NCBI RefSeq assembly: GCF_036178845.1
Contig: NZ_CP108070.1
Location: 3,658,001 to 3,722,000 of the forward strand
Direction: 5' to 3'
DNA: 64,000 nt
Source of the DNA: Streptomyces sp. NBC_00271
GTDB lineage: Bacteria; Actinomycetota; Actinomycetes; Streptomycetales; Streptomycetaceae
In this document: one piece after another, positions 16,130 to 29,907 of the stretch
Layout of the letters: every line of letters starts with the position of its first letter
How positions within the stretch are numbered: the stretch's first letter is position 1
Translations under genes and position numbers: made by a program
Notes under the pieces: model-generated
What the model saw: the letters and a program-made list of their open reading frames with translations, nothing else
The model's database searches: none
Told to the model about the DNA's origin: nothing

Positions 16130-19100
16130 GTGACGGGCTTCTTGTTGCTGCGCGTTCGGGCGCATCGGGTGCTGCTCGGCGCCGCCCTGCTCGCGGTGCT
16201 GCTGACCACCTCGGTACTCGCCGCCCTCGCCGCGTTCTCCGCCTCGGTCGGGGACGCGGCGCTCCGACAGAACCTGAGCGGCCCGGCCGCGACCTCCGCC
16301 TCGCTCGTCATCAGCGCCGACGTGCCCCGCGGCCGGGACGAGGCGGCCCAGGACGCGGCGGTCCGCGGCGCGCGCCGGACCTTCGCCGGGCTCGCGGTGA
16401 CCGTACGGACGTTGCGCGGCTCGGGGCCGTACGCGCTGCCCCGTTCCCTCCAGGGCACCGATGGCCGCGCGGGGCAACCGGACCTCACCCACTTCGCCGC
16501 CCTCGACCGGTCGCGGATCAGGCTGGTCGCGGGCACACTGCCCGGCCCGGCCCCGGCGGCGCGCACCGCACCCGTGCCCGTCGCACTGCCCGAAGTCGCC
16601 GCCGACCGGCTGAAGGTGCGGCCCGGCGCGCGGATCGCCCTGACCGACCGGCTGGGCGGCGCGCCCCTGACGGTCCGGGTCACCGGCGTGTACCGGGCCG
16701 CCGACAGCGCGGATCCGTACTGGCAGCTGGACACCCTCGGCGGTCACGGGGTGCGCACCGTCGACTTCACCACCTACGGCCCGCTGCTCGCCGACCCGTC
16801 CGTCCTCGCCTCCCGCACCTCCGCGGGCACCACCGGGTGGGTGGCGACGGCCGACTACCGGAACCTGACCACCGACGGCATCGACGCACTGCGCGAGGCC
16901 GCGGCGCGCGAGCCCGAAGCACTGGGCAGGAACCCGGCGTTCGGAGCCGGCGCGACCGTGCGGACGGCGCTGCCCGCCGTGCTCGACAGGACCGGGCGCG
17001 CGCTGCTCGTCTCCCGGTCCACGTTGATGATCGTCTCCGTCCAGCTGGTGCTGCTCGCCGGGTACGCGCTGCTGCTGGTGGCCCGGCTGCTCGACACCGA
17101 GCGGGCGGGCGAGACCGATCTGCTGAAGGCGCGGGGTGCCTCGCGCCGCCGGATCACGAGCCTCGCCGCGCTGGAGGCACTGCTGCTTGCCGTACCGGCG
17201 GCGGTGGGTGCCGCGCTGGTGTCCGGCCCGCTGGTACGGCTGCTCGCCCGGTGGTCGTCCCTCGACCGGACCGGGGTCCGGCTCGGGGACGCTCCGGTGC
17301 TCCAGGTGTGGCTGGTCGCGGCCGGGGTCGCGGTGTGCTGCGCGGCGGCGGTCGTGGCGCCCGCACTGGCCGCGACGGCGGGTGCGCCGCGGCTGCGGCG
17401 CGTGCGGGCCGCGGCGGGCGCGGCGCCGGTGCGGGCCGGGGCCGATGTGGGGCTGCTGTTGATCGCGGCGGTGGCGTACTGGCAACTCGACCGGCAGACC
17501 GGCTCGTCCGGTGGCGGCGCGCTCAGCCGTGACCGTGCGGGCGATCTGGGCATCGATCCGCTGCTGGTCGCGGCGCCCGCACTGGCCCTGCTGGCCGGCA
17601 CGGTGCTGACGCTGCGGCTGCTGCCGCTGGCGGCGCGGCTCGCGGAGCGGCGGGCCGCGAGCGGGCGGGGCCTGCCGGCGGCGCTGGCGGGCTGGCAGTT
17701 CAGCCGACGTCCGCTGCGGGGGGCGGGGCCAGTGCTGCTGCTGGTCCTGGCCGTGACGACCGGGATGCTGGCGATCGGGCAGAGCGCGTCGTGGCAGCGG
17801 TCGCAGGGCGACCAGGCGGACTTCGGGACGGGTGCTGCCGTACGGGTGCTGGACGGCAGGCCGGGCAGCCCCGGCCAGACCGGTCTGTACGCCGCGCTGC
17901 CCGGGGTACGGGATGCCGCTCCCGCCTATCGCGCCACCACGGACCTCTCCGGCGGCCGCAGGGCGACGGTGCTCGCTCTGGACACGGCGCACGCCGGGGA
18001 GGGGATGCTGATGCGCGGCGACCTCGCCGACGAGCCCGTGAAGCGGCTGCTGCGGGGTCTCGCGCCTCGGGAGAAGGCGGCCGGACCCTCGGTGTCGCTG
18101 CCCGACGGCACCCGGCGGCTCGCGCTCGACCTGCGGATCACCAACGAGACGGCGGCAACGGGCGGGACGACGGCCGCGGGTGCAGGGGCCAAGGCGGGGC
18201 GTTCTCCTTCCGGACTCGCGCCCCTGGTCACCGTCGTCGTCGAGGACGGCTACGGCATCGCGTACCGGCTGAGCGCCGGGAAGCTGCCCGTCGACGGCCG
18301 GGTCCACCGGGTCACCCTCGACCTGGACGTGTCGGCTTCGGGCGCCCGCGCCACGCCGGCCGGGCCACTGCGGCTGACCGGGCTGCAGCTCGACGGCGCG
18401 GTTCCCGCGGGCGAGCCCGAGCAGCACCGGCTCACCGTCGTACGGATGCTGTCCACGGGCCCCGACGGAACGGCCCGGGCGGTCACGGTGCCCGCCGAGG
18501 TGCGCTGGCGGGGCAGCAGGACCGAGACGGCGGACGGAGCGGCGCTCCCGTCGACGGCCCTGCGTCCGGCCGCGTCGAGGACGGCGCCGCTGACGGTCTC
18601 GTACGGGACGGGCAACGCGCCCGGGAGCGACGAATGGGCCTCCGGTCCGCCGGAGTTCACCGTCCGCCTCGACACCGCGCGGGCCGCGCCCCCGGCGCGG
18701 ATCGCGGCCGTCGCCACCCGGGCGTTTCTGCGCGCGGCCGGGACCGAGCCGGGCGAGAGCATCGACGTGACGCTGGACGGGGAGCGGCTGCGGGTGACGA
18801 TCGTGCGGTCGGTGAGCGAGCTGCCGACGACCGGAACGGGCTCGGCCTGGGCCGGGGCCACCGCGGACGCGGCGGGAGCATCGGACGGAGCGGCGGACGA
18901 GGGCGGGGCGGAAACGGCGGACGGGGGCGCGCTGTTGCTGGATCTGCGCGCCGTGAACGCCGTGTTCGCACAGCGCGCACGCGCTCCGCTCGCACCCGCC
19001 GAATGGTGGCTGAGCACCGCACCCGGCGAGGCCGCGAAGGTCGCGGCCGCGCTGCGGGCGCGCCCCGACATCGAGCCGGACCAGGTGCTCGTACGGGACG

Positions 19101-19561
19101 AGGCCGCGGACCGGCTGCTGGGCGACCCGCTCGGCGCCGGGCCGCGCGCGGCGCTGCTGGCGGTGGCGGTGGCCGCGGCGGCCCTCGCCGCGGGCGGCTT
19201 CGCGGTGGGCACCGCGGGCTCCCGGCGCGAGCGGTCCGCGGAGTTCGCCGTGCTCAGGGCCCTGGGCGCGGGCCGCCGGGAACTGGCCCGGCTGGTCGCC
19301 GTGGAGCAGGGCCTGCTGATCGGGGCCGGTCTGCTCGCCGGTCTCGGCCTCGGCACCGTCCTGACCCGGGCGGTCGTCCCGCTGATCGTGCTGACGCCGG
19401 GGGCCGCGCGACCGGTCCCCCGCGTCCTCGTCGAACTCCCGGTGTCCCAGGTGGCACTGCTCCTGGTGGGCGTCGCGGCGCTGCCCCTGCTGATCAGCGC
19501 CGCGACGGCCGTCCGGCGCGCCGACCCGGCGGTCGCGCTCCGCCACCAGGGGGACAGCTGA
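16130..19561 (+). CDS. large FtsX-like ABC permease 1
   Basis: A 1143-residue permease. It begins VTGFLLLRVRAHRVLLGAAL and has an N-terminal TM helix, then a large extracytoplasmic domain, and two FtsX-type TM clusters. One cluster follows VQLVLLAGYALLLVARLLD with the coupling segment ERAGETDLLKARGASRR; a second near the C-terminus contains AEFAVLRALGAGRRELARL. This layout is that of MacB/FtsX duplicated permeases. The start is GTG 16130 with GGGGGAC upstream; an ATG at 16085 has no ribosome-binding site. The second permease starts one base after its stop, so the two are in one operon. Substrate or signalling role unknown. Confidence 0.88.
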   Translation: MTGFLLLRVRAHRVLLGAALLAVLLTTSVLAALAAFSASVGDAALRQNLSGPAATSASLVISADVPRGRDEAAQDAAVRGARRTFAGLAVTVRTLRGSGPYALPRSLQGTDGRAGQPDLTHFAALDRSRIRLVAGTLPGPAPAARTAPVPVALPEVAADRLKVRPGARIALTDRLGGAPLTVRVTGVYRAADSADPYWQLDTLGGHGVRTVDFTTYGPLLADPSVLASRTSAGTTGWVATADYRNLTTDGIDALREAAAREPEALGRNPAFGAGATVRTALPAVLDRTGRALLVSRSTLMIVSVQLVLLAGYALLLVARLLDTERAGETDLLKARGASRRRITSLAALEALLLAVPAAVGAALVSGPLVRLLARWSSLDRTGVRLGDAPVLQVWLVAAGVAVCCAAAVVAPALAATAGAPRLRRVRAAAGAAPVRAGADVGLLLIAAVAYWQLDRQTGSSGGGALSRDRAGDLGIDPLLVAAPALALLAGTVLTLRLLPLAARLAERRAASGRGLPAALAGWQFSRRPLRGAGPVLLLVLAVTTGMLAIGQSASWQRSQGDQADFGTGAAVRVLDGRPGSPGQTGLYAALPGVRDAAPAYRATTDLSGGRRATVLALDTAHAGEGMLMRGDLADEPVKRLLRGLAPREKAAGPSVSLPDGTRRLALDLRITNETAATGGTTAAGAGAKAGRSPSGLAPLVTVVVEDGYGIAYRLSAGKLPVDGRVHRVTLDLDVSASGARATPAGPLRLTGLQLDGAVPAGEPEQHRLTVVRMLSTGPDGTARAVTVPAEVRWRGSRTETADGAALPSTALRPAASRTAPLTVSYGTGNAPGSDEWASGPPEFTVRLDTARAAPPARIAAVATRAFLRAAGTEPGESIDVTLDGERLRVTIVRSVSELPTTGTGSAWAGATADAAGASDGAADEGGAETADGGALLLDLRAVNAVFAQRARAPLAPAEWWLSTAPGEAAKVAAALRARPDIEPDQVLVRDEAADRLLGDPLGAGPRAALLAVAVAAAALAAGGFAVGTAGSRRERSAEFAVLRALGAGRRELARLVAVEQGLLIGAGLLAGLGLGTVLTRAVVPLIVLTPGAARPVPRVLVELPVSQVALLLVGVAALPLLISAATAVRRADPAVALRHQGDS

Positions 19562-19562
19562 G

Positions 19563-22340
19563 ATGGCCTGGTGGAAGCAGCGCACGGAGCGCGGTGTGGC
19601 GCCCTGGGTGCGTACGCGGCTGCGGACCGCCCCCGGGGCGGCCGTCGCGTTCGGAGTGCTCGTGCTGGTCACGGCGTTCCTCGCGGCGGCGCTGCCGCGG
19701 GCCCTTGACGCCTACGAGACGAAAGGGCTGCGGCAGGAGATCGCCGGGGCGCCCCCGGCCGCCACCTCGGTGGAGCTGAGCGCACCGCAGCCGGGGCTGG
19801 AGATCGCGCAGGCCACCCGGGAGAAGGCGGTGCGGCCCCCGGCGCTCGCGGCCGTCCGACGCGCGGCGCTGGCCAGGCTGCCCGCGCCGCTGCGGGCGGA
19901 CACCACGGAGTCGGCCTACGGGGTGCGGACCTCCAAGAGCCTCGTCGGACTGAACTCCTGGCTGCCGGTGATCGACGCGCCGCCCCGTTTCACGCTGGCC
20001 GCGCAGTCGGAACTCGCCGCCCACTCCACCGTGCGCGGCGGACGTCTCCCCACCGCCGCCGGGGAGGTGACGGCGGACACCAGGAAGGTCGAGGCCGCGG
20101 TGACCGAGGCGACCGCCCGGACACTGCGGCTGCGGGTCGGTTCCGTCATCGACGTGGACGGCTTCGGGGGCGCGCCGCTGGTCGTGCGGATCACCGGGAT
20201 CGTGGAGCCTCGGCATCCGCAGGGCGGTTACTGGTCCGCGGAGCCGGTCCTGCGCACCCCGGGCGTGGCCGCGGACCCGTCCCTCCCGCCGCAGTTCTAC
20301 TGGGACGCGGGCCTCCTACTGGCACCCGGCGCCGCCCCGGTGCTCCTCGACAGCCAGGGACAGCCGGAGCTGTACTGGCGGTTCGCCCCCGCCACCGGCC
20401 GGCTCACCGCACAGGACGTCCCGGGGCTCGTCTCCCGGATCGCCTCCCTCGAGGGCGGGCCCGAGCTGCTGCGGATGCGCGAGGTGGCCGGGGGCACCGC
20501 GGCCGTCGCCACCGATCTGGAGACGGTCGTCGGCTCCTACACGACGACCCGCACGGCGATCACGCCCGTCGTGGCGGTCGGGGCCTTCGGGATCGGCGCG
20601 GTCGCCGCCGTCGTCCTGGGGATGGCCGGCGGCCTGGTCGCCACCCGCCGGGCCGCCGAACTCGCCCTGCTGCGTGCGCGGGGCGGCTCGCTGCGCGGGA
20701 TCGCCGGACGGCTCCTCGCCGAGACCGCGGTCGTGGCGGTGCCCGCGGCCGCCGCCGGTCTGCTGCTCGCCGTACTCACCGTCGACGAGGCCCGGCTGCT
20801 GCCCGCCGTGCTCGGGGCGTCCGCCGTCGCCCTCCTCGCCTGTGCCGTACTGCCGGTGCGGGCGGTCGTGGCGCACCGCAGGCCGCGGGCGCACGCGGAG
20901 CGCGACGATCTCGCCCACGCCAGGCCCGGCAGGCGCCGCACGGTCGCCGAACTCACCGTGCTGGTGCTGGCCGTCGGCTCGGTCGTGGCGCTGCGGCGGC
21001 GCGGCGCGTCCAGCTCGGGCGACCTTCTGGTCAGCGCCGCTCCGGTCCTGGTCGGGCTGATCGCGGCGCTGGTGCTCGTACGGCTGTATCCGCTGCCGCT
21101 GCGGTGGGCCGCCCGCCCGGCCGCGCGAGGGCGCGGGGTGGTCGGGTTCCTGTCGCTGGCCCGCGCGGGCCGGTCCTCGACGGTGGGCGTCGCGCTGCCG
21201 CTGCTGGCGCTGCTGCTGGCCCTGACGACGGCGGCGTTCGGGGGTTCCGTGCTCGCCGGGGTGTCCGACGCCCGGGACCGGGCCGCGCTGCTGGCGACCG
21301 GCGCGGACGCGCGGATCGCGGGGCCGGGCGAGGTGACGCCGCTCCCGGCGGGCGTGGCAGGGGCGGTAGGCAAGGTAGCGGGCGTACGCGCGGTGACGGC
21401 CGTGCGGATCGAGCGCACGGCGGAGCTCACCTCCGGCGGGGCAGGGGCGAAGGAGGGTCTGACGCTGATCGGGGTCGAGCCGGTGTCGTACGCCCGGCTG
21501 GCCCGGCAGACGGGCCTCGGGGCCTTCCCCGCGGATGTGTTGAAGCCGAAGGGGACCAAGGGTGCGGGGACGGGGCGTGTGCTGAACGCCGTCGCCTCCC
21601 CCGGCCTCGCGGAGCGCCTGGGCCGCGCCCCGCGTCGGATCACCTCCCTCGCCGGTGACATCACCGTCCGGATCGCCGCCGTACGCTCCCGCACCCCCGC
21701 CGCCCCCGGCGCCGACTTCCTGCTGGTCGACGCCGCGGGCCTCACGCACTCCGAGCCGACGACGCTGCTGGCGACCGGTGCCGCACTCGACGCACCGGCC
21801 CTGCGGACGGCCGTGCGCGGCGCCGGGAAGGGCCTCACCGTGACGTCGCGCGGCGAGGAACGGGCGGCGCTCGCCGATGCGCCGTTGCAGGCGGGCGCCG
21901 AGCGGATCTACACCACGGCCGCCCTGGCCGGTGCGGGATACGCCGTACTCGCCCTGCTGCTCTCCCTCCTTCAGTCCGCGCCGGAGCGGGCCGCGCTGCT
22001 GGCCCGGCTGCGCACCATGGGCCTCACGCCCCGCCAGGGCCGTCGGCTGCTCAGCCTGGACGCGCTGCCCCAGGCGCTGCTCGCGGCCTCGGGCGGGGTG
22101 CTCGCCGGCTGGGCCACGGTCCGGCTGCTCGCTCCCGGCATCGACCTGGAACGTCTCGCGCTGGCCACCGCGGCGGGCCGAGTGCCGGTGGTCGGCGCGT
22201 CGCTGCGTACCGACGTGTGGTCGCTGCTCCTGCCCGCGGCGGGCACGGTGCTGCTGGCGTGGGCGGTGGCCGTCGCGCAGGCCTGGTGGGCGGGGCGCCG
22301 TACGTCGATCACCGAACTCAGGACAGGAGGCATGCGATGA
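19563..22340 (+). CDS. large FtsX-like ABC permease 2
   Basis: A 925-residue permease related in layout to the preceding one. It has an N-terminal TM helix (AVAFGVLVLVTAFLAAALP), a long extracytoplasmic region, a central TM cluster with the coupling motif AELALLRARGGSLRG, and a C-terminal cluster with ALLARLRTMGLTPRQGRRLL. The ATG lies one base after the previous stop and GGGGGAC precedes it. The stop overlaps the start of the ATPase gene (ATGA). Probably forms a heteromer with permease 1. No signature gives the substrate. Confidence 0.88.
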   Translation: MAWWKQRTERGVAPWVRTRLRTAPGAAVAFGVLVLVTAFLAAALPRALDAYETKGLRQEIAGAPPAATSVELSAPQPGLEIAQATREKAVRPPALAAVRRAALARLPAPLRADTTESAYGVRTSKSLVGLNSWLPVIDAPPRFTLAAQSELAAHSTVRGGRLPTAAGEVTADTRKVEAAVTEATARTLRLRVGSVIDVDGFGGAPLVVRITGIVEPRHPQGGYWSAEPVLRTPGVAADPSLPPQFYWDAGLLLAPGAAPVLLDSQGQPELYWRFAPATGRLTAQDVPGLVSRIASLEGGPELLRMREVAGGTAAVATDLETVVGSYTTTRTAITPVVAVGAFGIGAVAAVVLGMAGGLVATRRAAELALLRARGGSLRGIAGRLLAETAVVAVPAAAAGLLLAVLTVDEARLLPAVLGASAVALLACAVLPVRAVVAHRRPRAHAERDDLAHARPGRRRTVAELTVLVLAVGSVVALRRRGASSSGDLLVSAAPVLVGLIAALVLVRLYPLPLRWAARPAARGRGVVGFLSLARAGRSSTVGVALPLLALLLALTTAAFGGSVLAGVSDARDRAALLATGADARIAGPGEVTPLPAGVAGAVGKVAGVRAVTAVRIERTAELTSGGAGAKEGLTLIGVEPVSYARLARQTGLGAFPADVLKPKGTKGAGTGRVLNAVASPGLAERLGRAPRRITSLAGDITVRIAAVRSRTPAAPGADFLLVDAAGLTHSEPTTLLATGAALDAPALRTAVRGAGKGLTVTSRGEERAALADAPLQAGAERIYTTAALAGAGYAVLALLLSLLQSAPERAALLARLRTMGLTPRQGRRLLSLDALPQALLAASGGVLAGWATVRLLAPGIDLERLALATAAGRVPVVGASLRTDVWSLLLPAAGTVLLAWAVAVAQAWWAGRRTSITELRTGGMR

Positions 22341-23347
22341 CCGGTACCACGACCTCGCGGACGAGCCTGGCGGAGCTGGAGCATCGGGCGGCGGCGCGCC
22401 GCGACCGGGCCGCGTACGGGCGGGACGCCCTGATCGCCTGCGACCGGCTGGTCCGTATCTTCTCCGGCCGGTCGGCCGGGGGCGACTCCCCTGGGCGCGG
22501 CGGCTCCGCCGGGGTGGAGGTGCAGGCGCTCCAGGGGCTCGATCTGCTGGTCCAGGAGGGCGAGTTGATGGCGCTGGTCGGCGCCTCCGGCAGCGGCAAG
22601 TCGACCCTGATGAACATCCTCGCCGGCCTCGACGTGCCCACCGCGGGCGCCGCGCGGGTCGCGGGCCGCGACCTGCTCACGATGAACGCGAAGGACCGGC
22701 TGCGCTACCGCCGTGAGGTGGTCGGTTTCGTCTGGCAGCAGACGGCCCGCAATCTCCTGCCCTATCTGACGGCGGCCCAGAACGTGGCGCTGCCCATGCA
22801 GTTGAAGGGCGGCCGGGGCCGCGGGAAGCGGCGGGCCGAGCGGGCGGAGGAACTGCTCGCGATGCTCGGCGTCGCCGACTGCCACGGCCGCCGTCCGTCG
22901 CAGATGTCCGGCGGGCAGCAGCAGCGGGTCGCGATCGCCGTGGCCCTCGCCAACTCGCCGTCCGTGCTGCTCGCCGACGAGCCGACCGGCGAACTCGACT
23001 CGGCGACCGGCGCGGAGGTCTTCGCGGCGTTCCGCCGGGCCAACGAGGAGCTGGGCACGACGATCGTGATCGTCACGCACGACCAGGCGGTCGCCGGGGA
23101 GGTCCGCCGCGCGGTCGCGATCCGTGACGGCCGTACCTCGACGGAGGTGCTGCGCCGCACGGAGGTCGACGCGGAGGGCCAGGAGTCCCTGGTGGCACGG
23201 GAGTTCGCGACGCTGGACCGGGCCGGCCGGCTCCAGCTGCCCGCCGAGTACACCGCGGCCCTCGGGATGGAGGACCGGGTGATGCTGGAACTGGAGCAGG
23301 ACCACATCGGGGTCTGGCCGGACGACACCGGGCGCCCGGCCGACTGA
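22337..23347 (+). CDS. ABC transporter ATPase with AbrB-like C-terminal domain
   Basis: A 336-residue ATPase with Walker A GASGSGKST, signature MSGGQQQR, Walker B VLLADEPTGELD and switch VTHD. About 40 residues precede the usual start of the ATPase fold, and a Gly/Ser-rich loop follows. After the ATPase domain, residues about 295-330 read GRLQLPAEYTAALGMEDRV and then MLELEQDHIGVWP. This pattern of Gly-Arg, Leu-Pro, hydrophobic strand and acidic strand resembles an AbrB/SpoVT swapped-hairpin domain. The ATG overlaps the permease 2 stop (ATGA), and AGGAGG is upstream. The extra domain is a visible pattern; its role is unknown. Confidence 0.88.
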   Translation: MTGTTTSRTSLAELEHRAAARRDRAAYGRDALIACDRLVRIFSGRSAGGDSPGRGGSAGVEVQALQGLDLLVQEGELMALVGASGSGKSTLMNILAGLDVPTAGAARVAGRDLLTMNAKDRLRYRREVVGFVWQQTARNLLPYLTAAQNVALPMQLKGGRGRGKRRAERAEELLAMLGVADCHGRRPSQMSGGQQQRVAIAVALANSPSVLLADEPTGELDSATGAEVFAAFRRANEELGTTIVIVTHDQAVAGEVRRAVAIRDGRTSTEVLRRTEVDAEGQESLVAREFATLDRAGRLQLPAEYTAALGMEDRVMLELEQDHIGVWPDDTGRPAD

Positions 23348-23487
23348 CACCGCCACGACGACGCACCACGGGCCGCCCGACCTGCTGAGAACGCACCACG
23401 GCGCCCACCACAGTCCGGTCGGGGACAAGGCAGGCGCCGCGTTCAGTTCCGTACGCCGTTGTACGGGACGTTTGTTGGGGTGGAGCG

Positions 23488-24940
23488 TCAGACCATCAGC
23501 GAGCGGTCCGTCGGGCGGATCGGAGCCGGCAGGTCGCTGGCCCCGGTCAGGAAGCGGTCGACCCCGCGGGCGGCCGAGCGGCCCTCCGCGATGGCCCAGA
23601 CGATCAGCGACTGGCCGCGGCCGGCGTCACCGGCGACGTACACGCCGGGCACGTTGGTCGCGAACTCGGCGTCGCGGGCGATGTTGCCGCGCGCGTCGAG
23701 CTCCAGGCCGAACTGCGAGACCACGCCGTTCTCGACGTCGGTGCCGGTGAAGCCCATGGCCAGCGTGACCAGCTGGGCGGGGATCTTGCGCTCCGTGCCC
23801 GGCTTCTGGTTCAGCTTGCCGTCGACGAACTCGACCTCGGTGAGGTGCAGCCACTGGACGTTGCCGTCCTCGTCGCCCTCGAAGTGGGTGGTGGAGACCG
23901 AGTAGACGCGGTCGCCGCCCTCCTCGTGCGCGGAGGTGACCTTGTAGAGCATCGGGAACGTCGGCCAGGGCTGGCCCGGGCTGCGCTCCTCGCCGGGCTG
24001 CGGCATGATCTCCAGCTGCGTGACCGAGGCCGCGCCCTGGCGGTGGGCGGTGCCCACGCAGTCCGCGCCGGTGTCGCCGCCGCCGATGACCACGACGTGC
24101 TTGCCCTCGGCCGTGATCGGGGGCGCCACGTAGTCGCCCTCCTGCACCTTGTTGGCCAGCGGCAGGTACTCCATGGCCTGGTGGATGCCCTTGAGCTCGC
24201 GGCCGGGGACCGGGAGGTCGCGCGCGGTCGTCGCACCGGCGGCGATGACCACGGCGTCGTACCGCTTGCGCAGGTCCGTCGCCTTGAGGTCGCGGCCGAT
24301 CTCGATGCCGGTGCGGAAGCGGGTGCCCTCCGCGCGCATCTGCTCGATGCGGCGGTTGATGTGCCGCTTCTCCATCTTGAACTCGGGGATGCCGTAGCGC
24401 AGCAGGCCGCCGACGCGGTCGGCACGCTCGTACACGGCGACCGTGTGGCCCGCCCGGGTGAGCTGCTGGGCGGCGGCCAGACCCGCCGGGCCCGAGCCGA
24501 TGACGGCGACGGTCTTGCCCGACAGGCGCTCGGGGATCTGCGGGGCGACGTCGCCCGTGTCCCACGCCTTGTCGATGATCGAGACCTCGACGTTCTTGAT
24601 GGTCACGGCGGGCTGGTTGATGCCGAGCACACACGCCGACTCGCAGGGAGCGGGGCACAGGCGGCCCGTGAACTCCGGGAAGTTGTTCGTGGCGTGCAGA
24701 CGCTCGGACGCGGCCCCCCAATCCTCGCGGTAGGCGTAGTCGTTCCACTCGGGGATCAGGTTCCCCAGCGGACAGCCGTTGTGGCAGAACGGGATCCCGC
24801 AGTCCATGCAACGGCTGGCCTGCTTGGAGATGATCGGGAGCAGCGAGCCCGGAACGTAGACCTCGTTCCAGTCCTTGACGCGCTCCTCGACGGGGCGGGT
24901 CCTGGCGACCTCGCGGCCGTGGTTCAAAAAGCCCTTGGGA

Positions 24941-24948
<8 letters not shown>
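23488..24948 (-). CDS. gltD: glutamate synthase small (beta) subunit
   Basis: A 486-residue flavoprotein. The N-terminal Fe-S cysteines are clear: [14 protein letters not shown] and CPAPCESAC. The FAD loop is [16 protein letters not shown] and the NADPH loop is [14 protein letters not shown]. It passes electrons from NADPH to the large subunit, which makes two glutamates from glutamine and 2-oxoglutarate. The ATG overlaps the gltB stop by 8 bp, giving strict coupling. Convergent with the ABC operon across a 140-bp gap that holds a short CCGTAC/GTACGG hairpin and no gene. Confidence 0.97.
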
Positions 24949-29542
<4,594 letters not shown>

Positions 29543-29625
29543 CGGCTCTCCCGTCGTCGTCGTGGCATATGCATGTGCCGAGGGACGACGTTGGCCCTCT
29601 GCTGGGGGTGCAAAATTTCGTGCAG

Positions 29626-29641
29626 GTTACATGATGGAATG
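29626..29641. promoter_or_regulatory. weak GlnR-like half site near gltB
   Basis: GTTAC-n6-GAATG follows the Streptomyces GlnR a-box/b-box spacing (GTnAC-n6-GAAAC), with two mismatches in the second box. It is 84 bp from the gltB start. It overlaps an AT-rich stretch, GCAAAATTTCG, that is unusual for this genome and may be the promoter. Confidence 0.35.
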
Positions 29642-29725
29642 GTTCTCGGGAACCGGATACTCCGTTCCAACATGCGGACACCGAGGGGTGGCGTGGGGGT
29701 CCCGCGCACGACGGTGGAGTTAAGG

Positions 29726-29759
29726 GGACCTAAGCGGACAGATCAGTGTCCGCGGGTCC
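29726..29759 (-). terminator. hairpin between the VIT gene and gltB
   Basis: A perfect 7-bp stem GCGGACA/TGTCCGC (loop GATCAG), flanked by a 5-bp outer stem GGACC/GGTCC with a small bulge. It could end transcription from the upstream metal-transporter gene or be a leader structure of gltB. Confidence 0.4.
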
Positions 29760-29842
29760 GAAGGTACGGCGGGCAACGTCACCCACCGCACTGCAGCGGC
29801 GCAGGCCTCATTGCCCGCAGCGCTTACGGCTCATTCCCAGTG

Positions 29843-29869
29843 GTTAAGCGATCGAAACCAGGGAGTAAC
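29843..29869. promoter_or_regulatory. candidate GlnR site upstream of gltBD
   Basis: Three boxes in perfect GlnR spacing: GTTAA, n6, GAAAC, n6, GTAAC. The Streptomyces GlnR consensus is gTnAC-n6-GAAAC repeated. The second and third boxes match fully and the first at four of five positions. A fourth box in register (TTATG) does not match. It lies 301 bp upstream of the gltB start and 39 bp beyond the VIT gene stop. Control of gltBD by GlnR is inferred. Confidence 0.6.
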
Positions 29870-29876
29870 GGCTACT

Positions 29877-29894
29877 TATGCAGTCCCTTGCATA
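29877..29894. promoter_or_regulatory. perfect inverted repeat TATGCA-n6-TGCATA
   Basis: An 18-bp element with a 6-bp stem on each side of GTCCCT, 14 bp after the VIT gene stop codon and beside the candidate GlnR site. Its AT-rich arms are unlike a Streptomyces terminator, so an operator is as likely. Confidence 0.45.
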
Positions 29895-29907
29895 GGTGCG
29901 CGAGACA

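Noticed and set aside
16052..19672. A 1206-codon minus-strand open frame opposite the FtsX-like permease
   Set aside because: Arg/Gln/Pro-rich shadow frame with no start context; the plus-strand permease has clear TM clusters.
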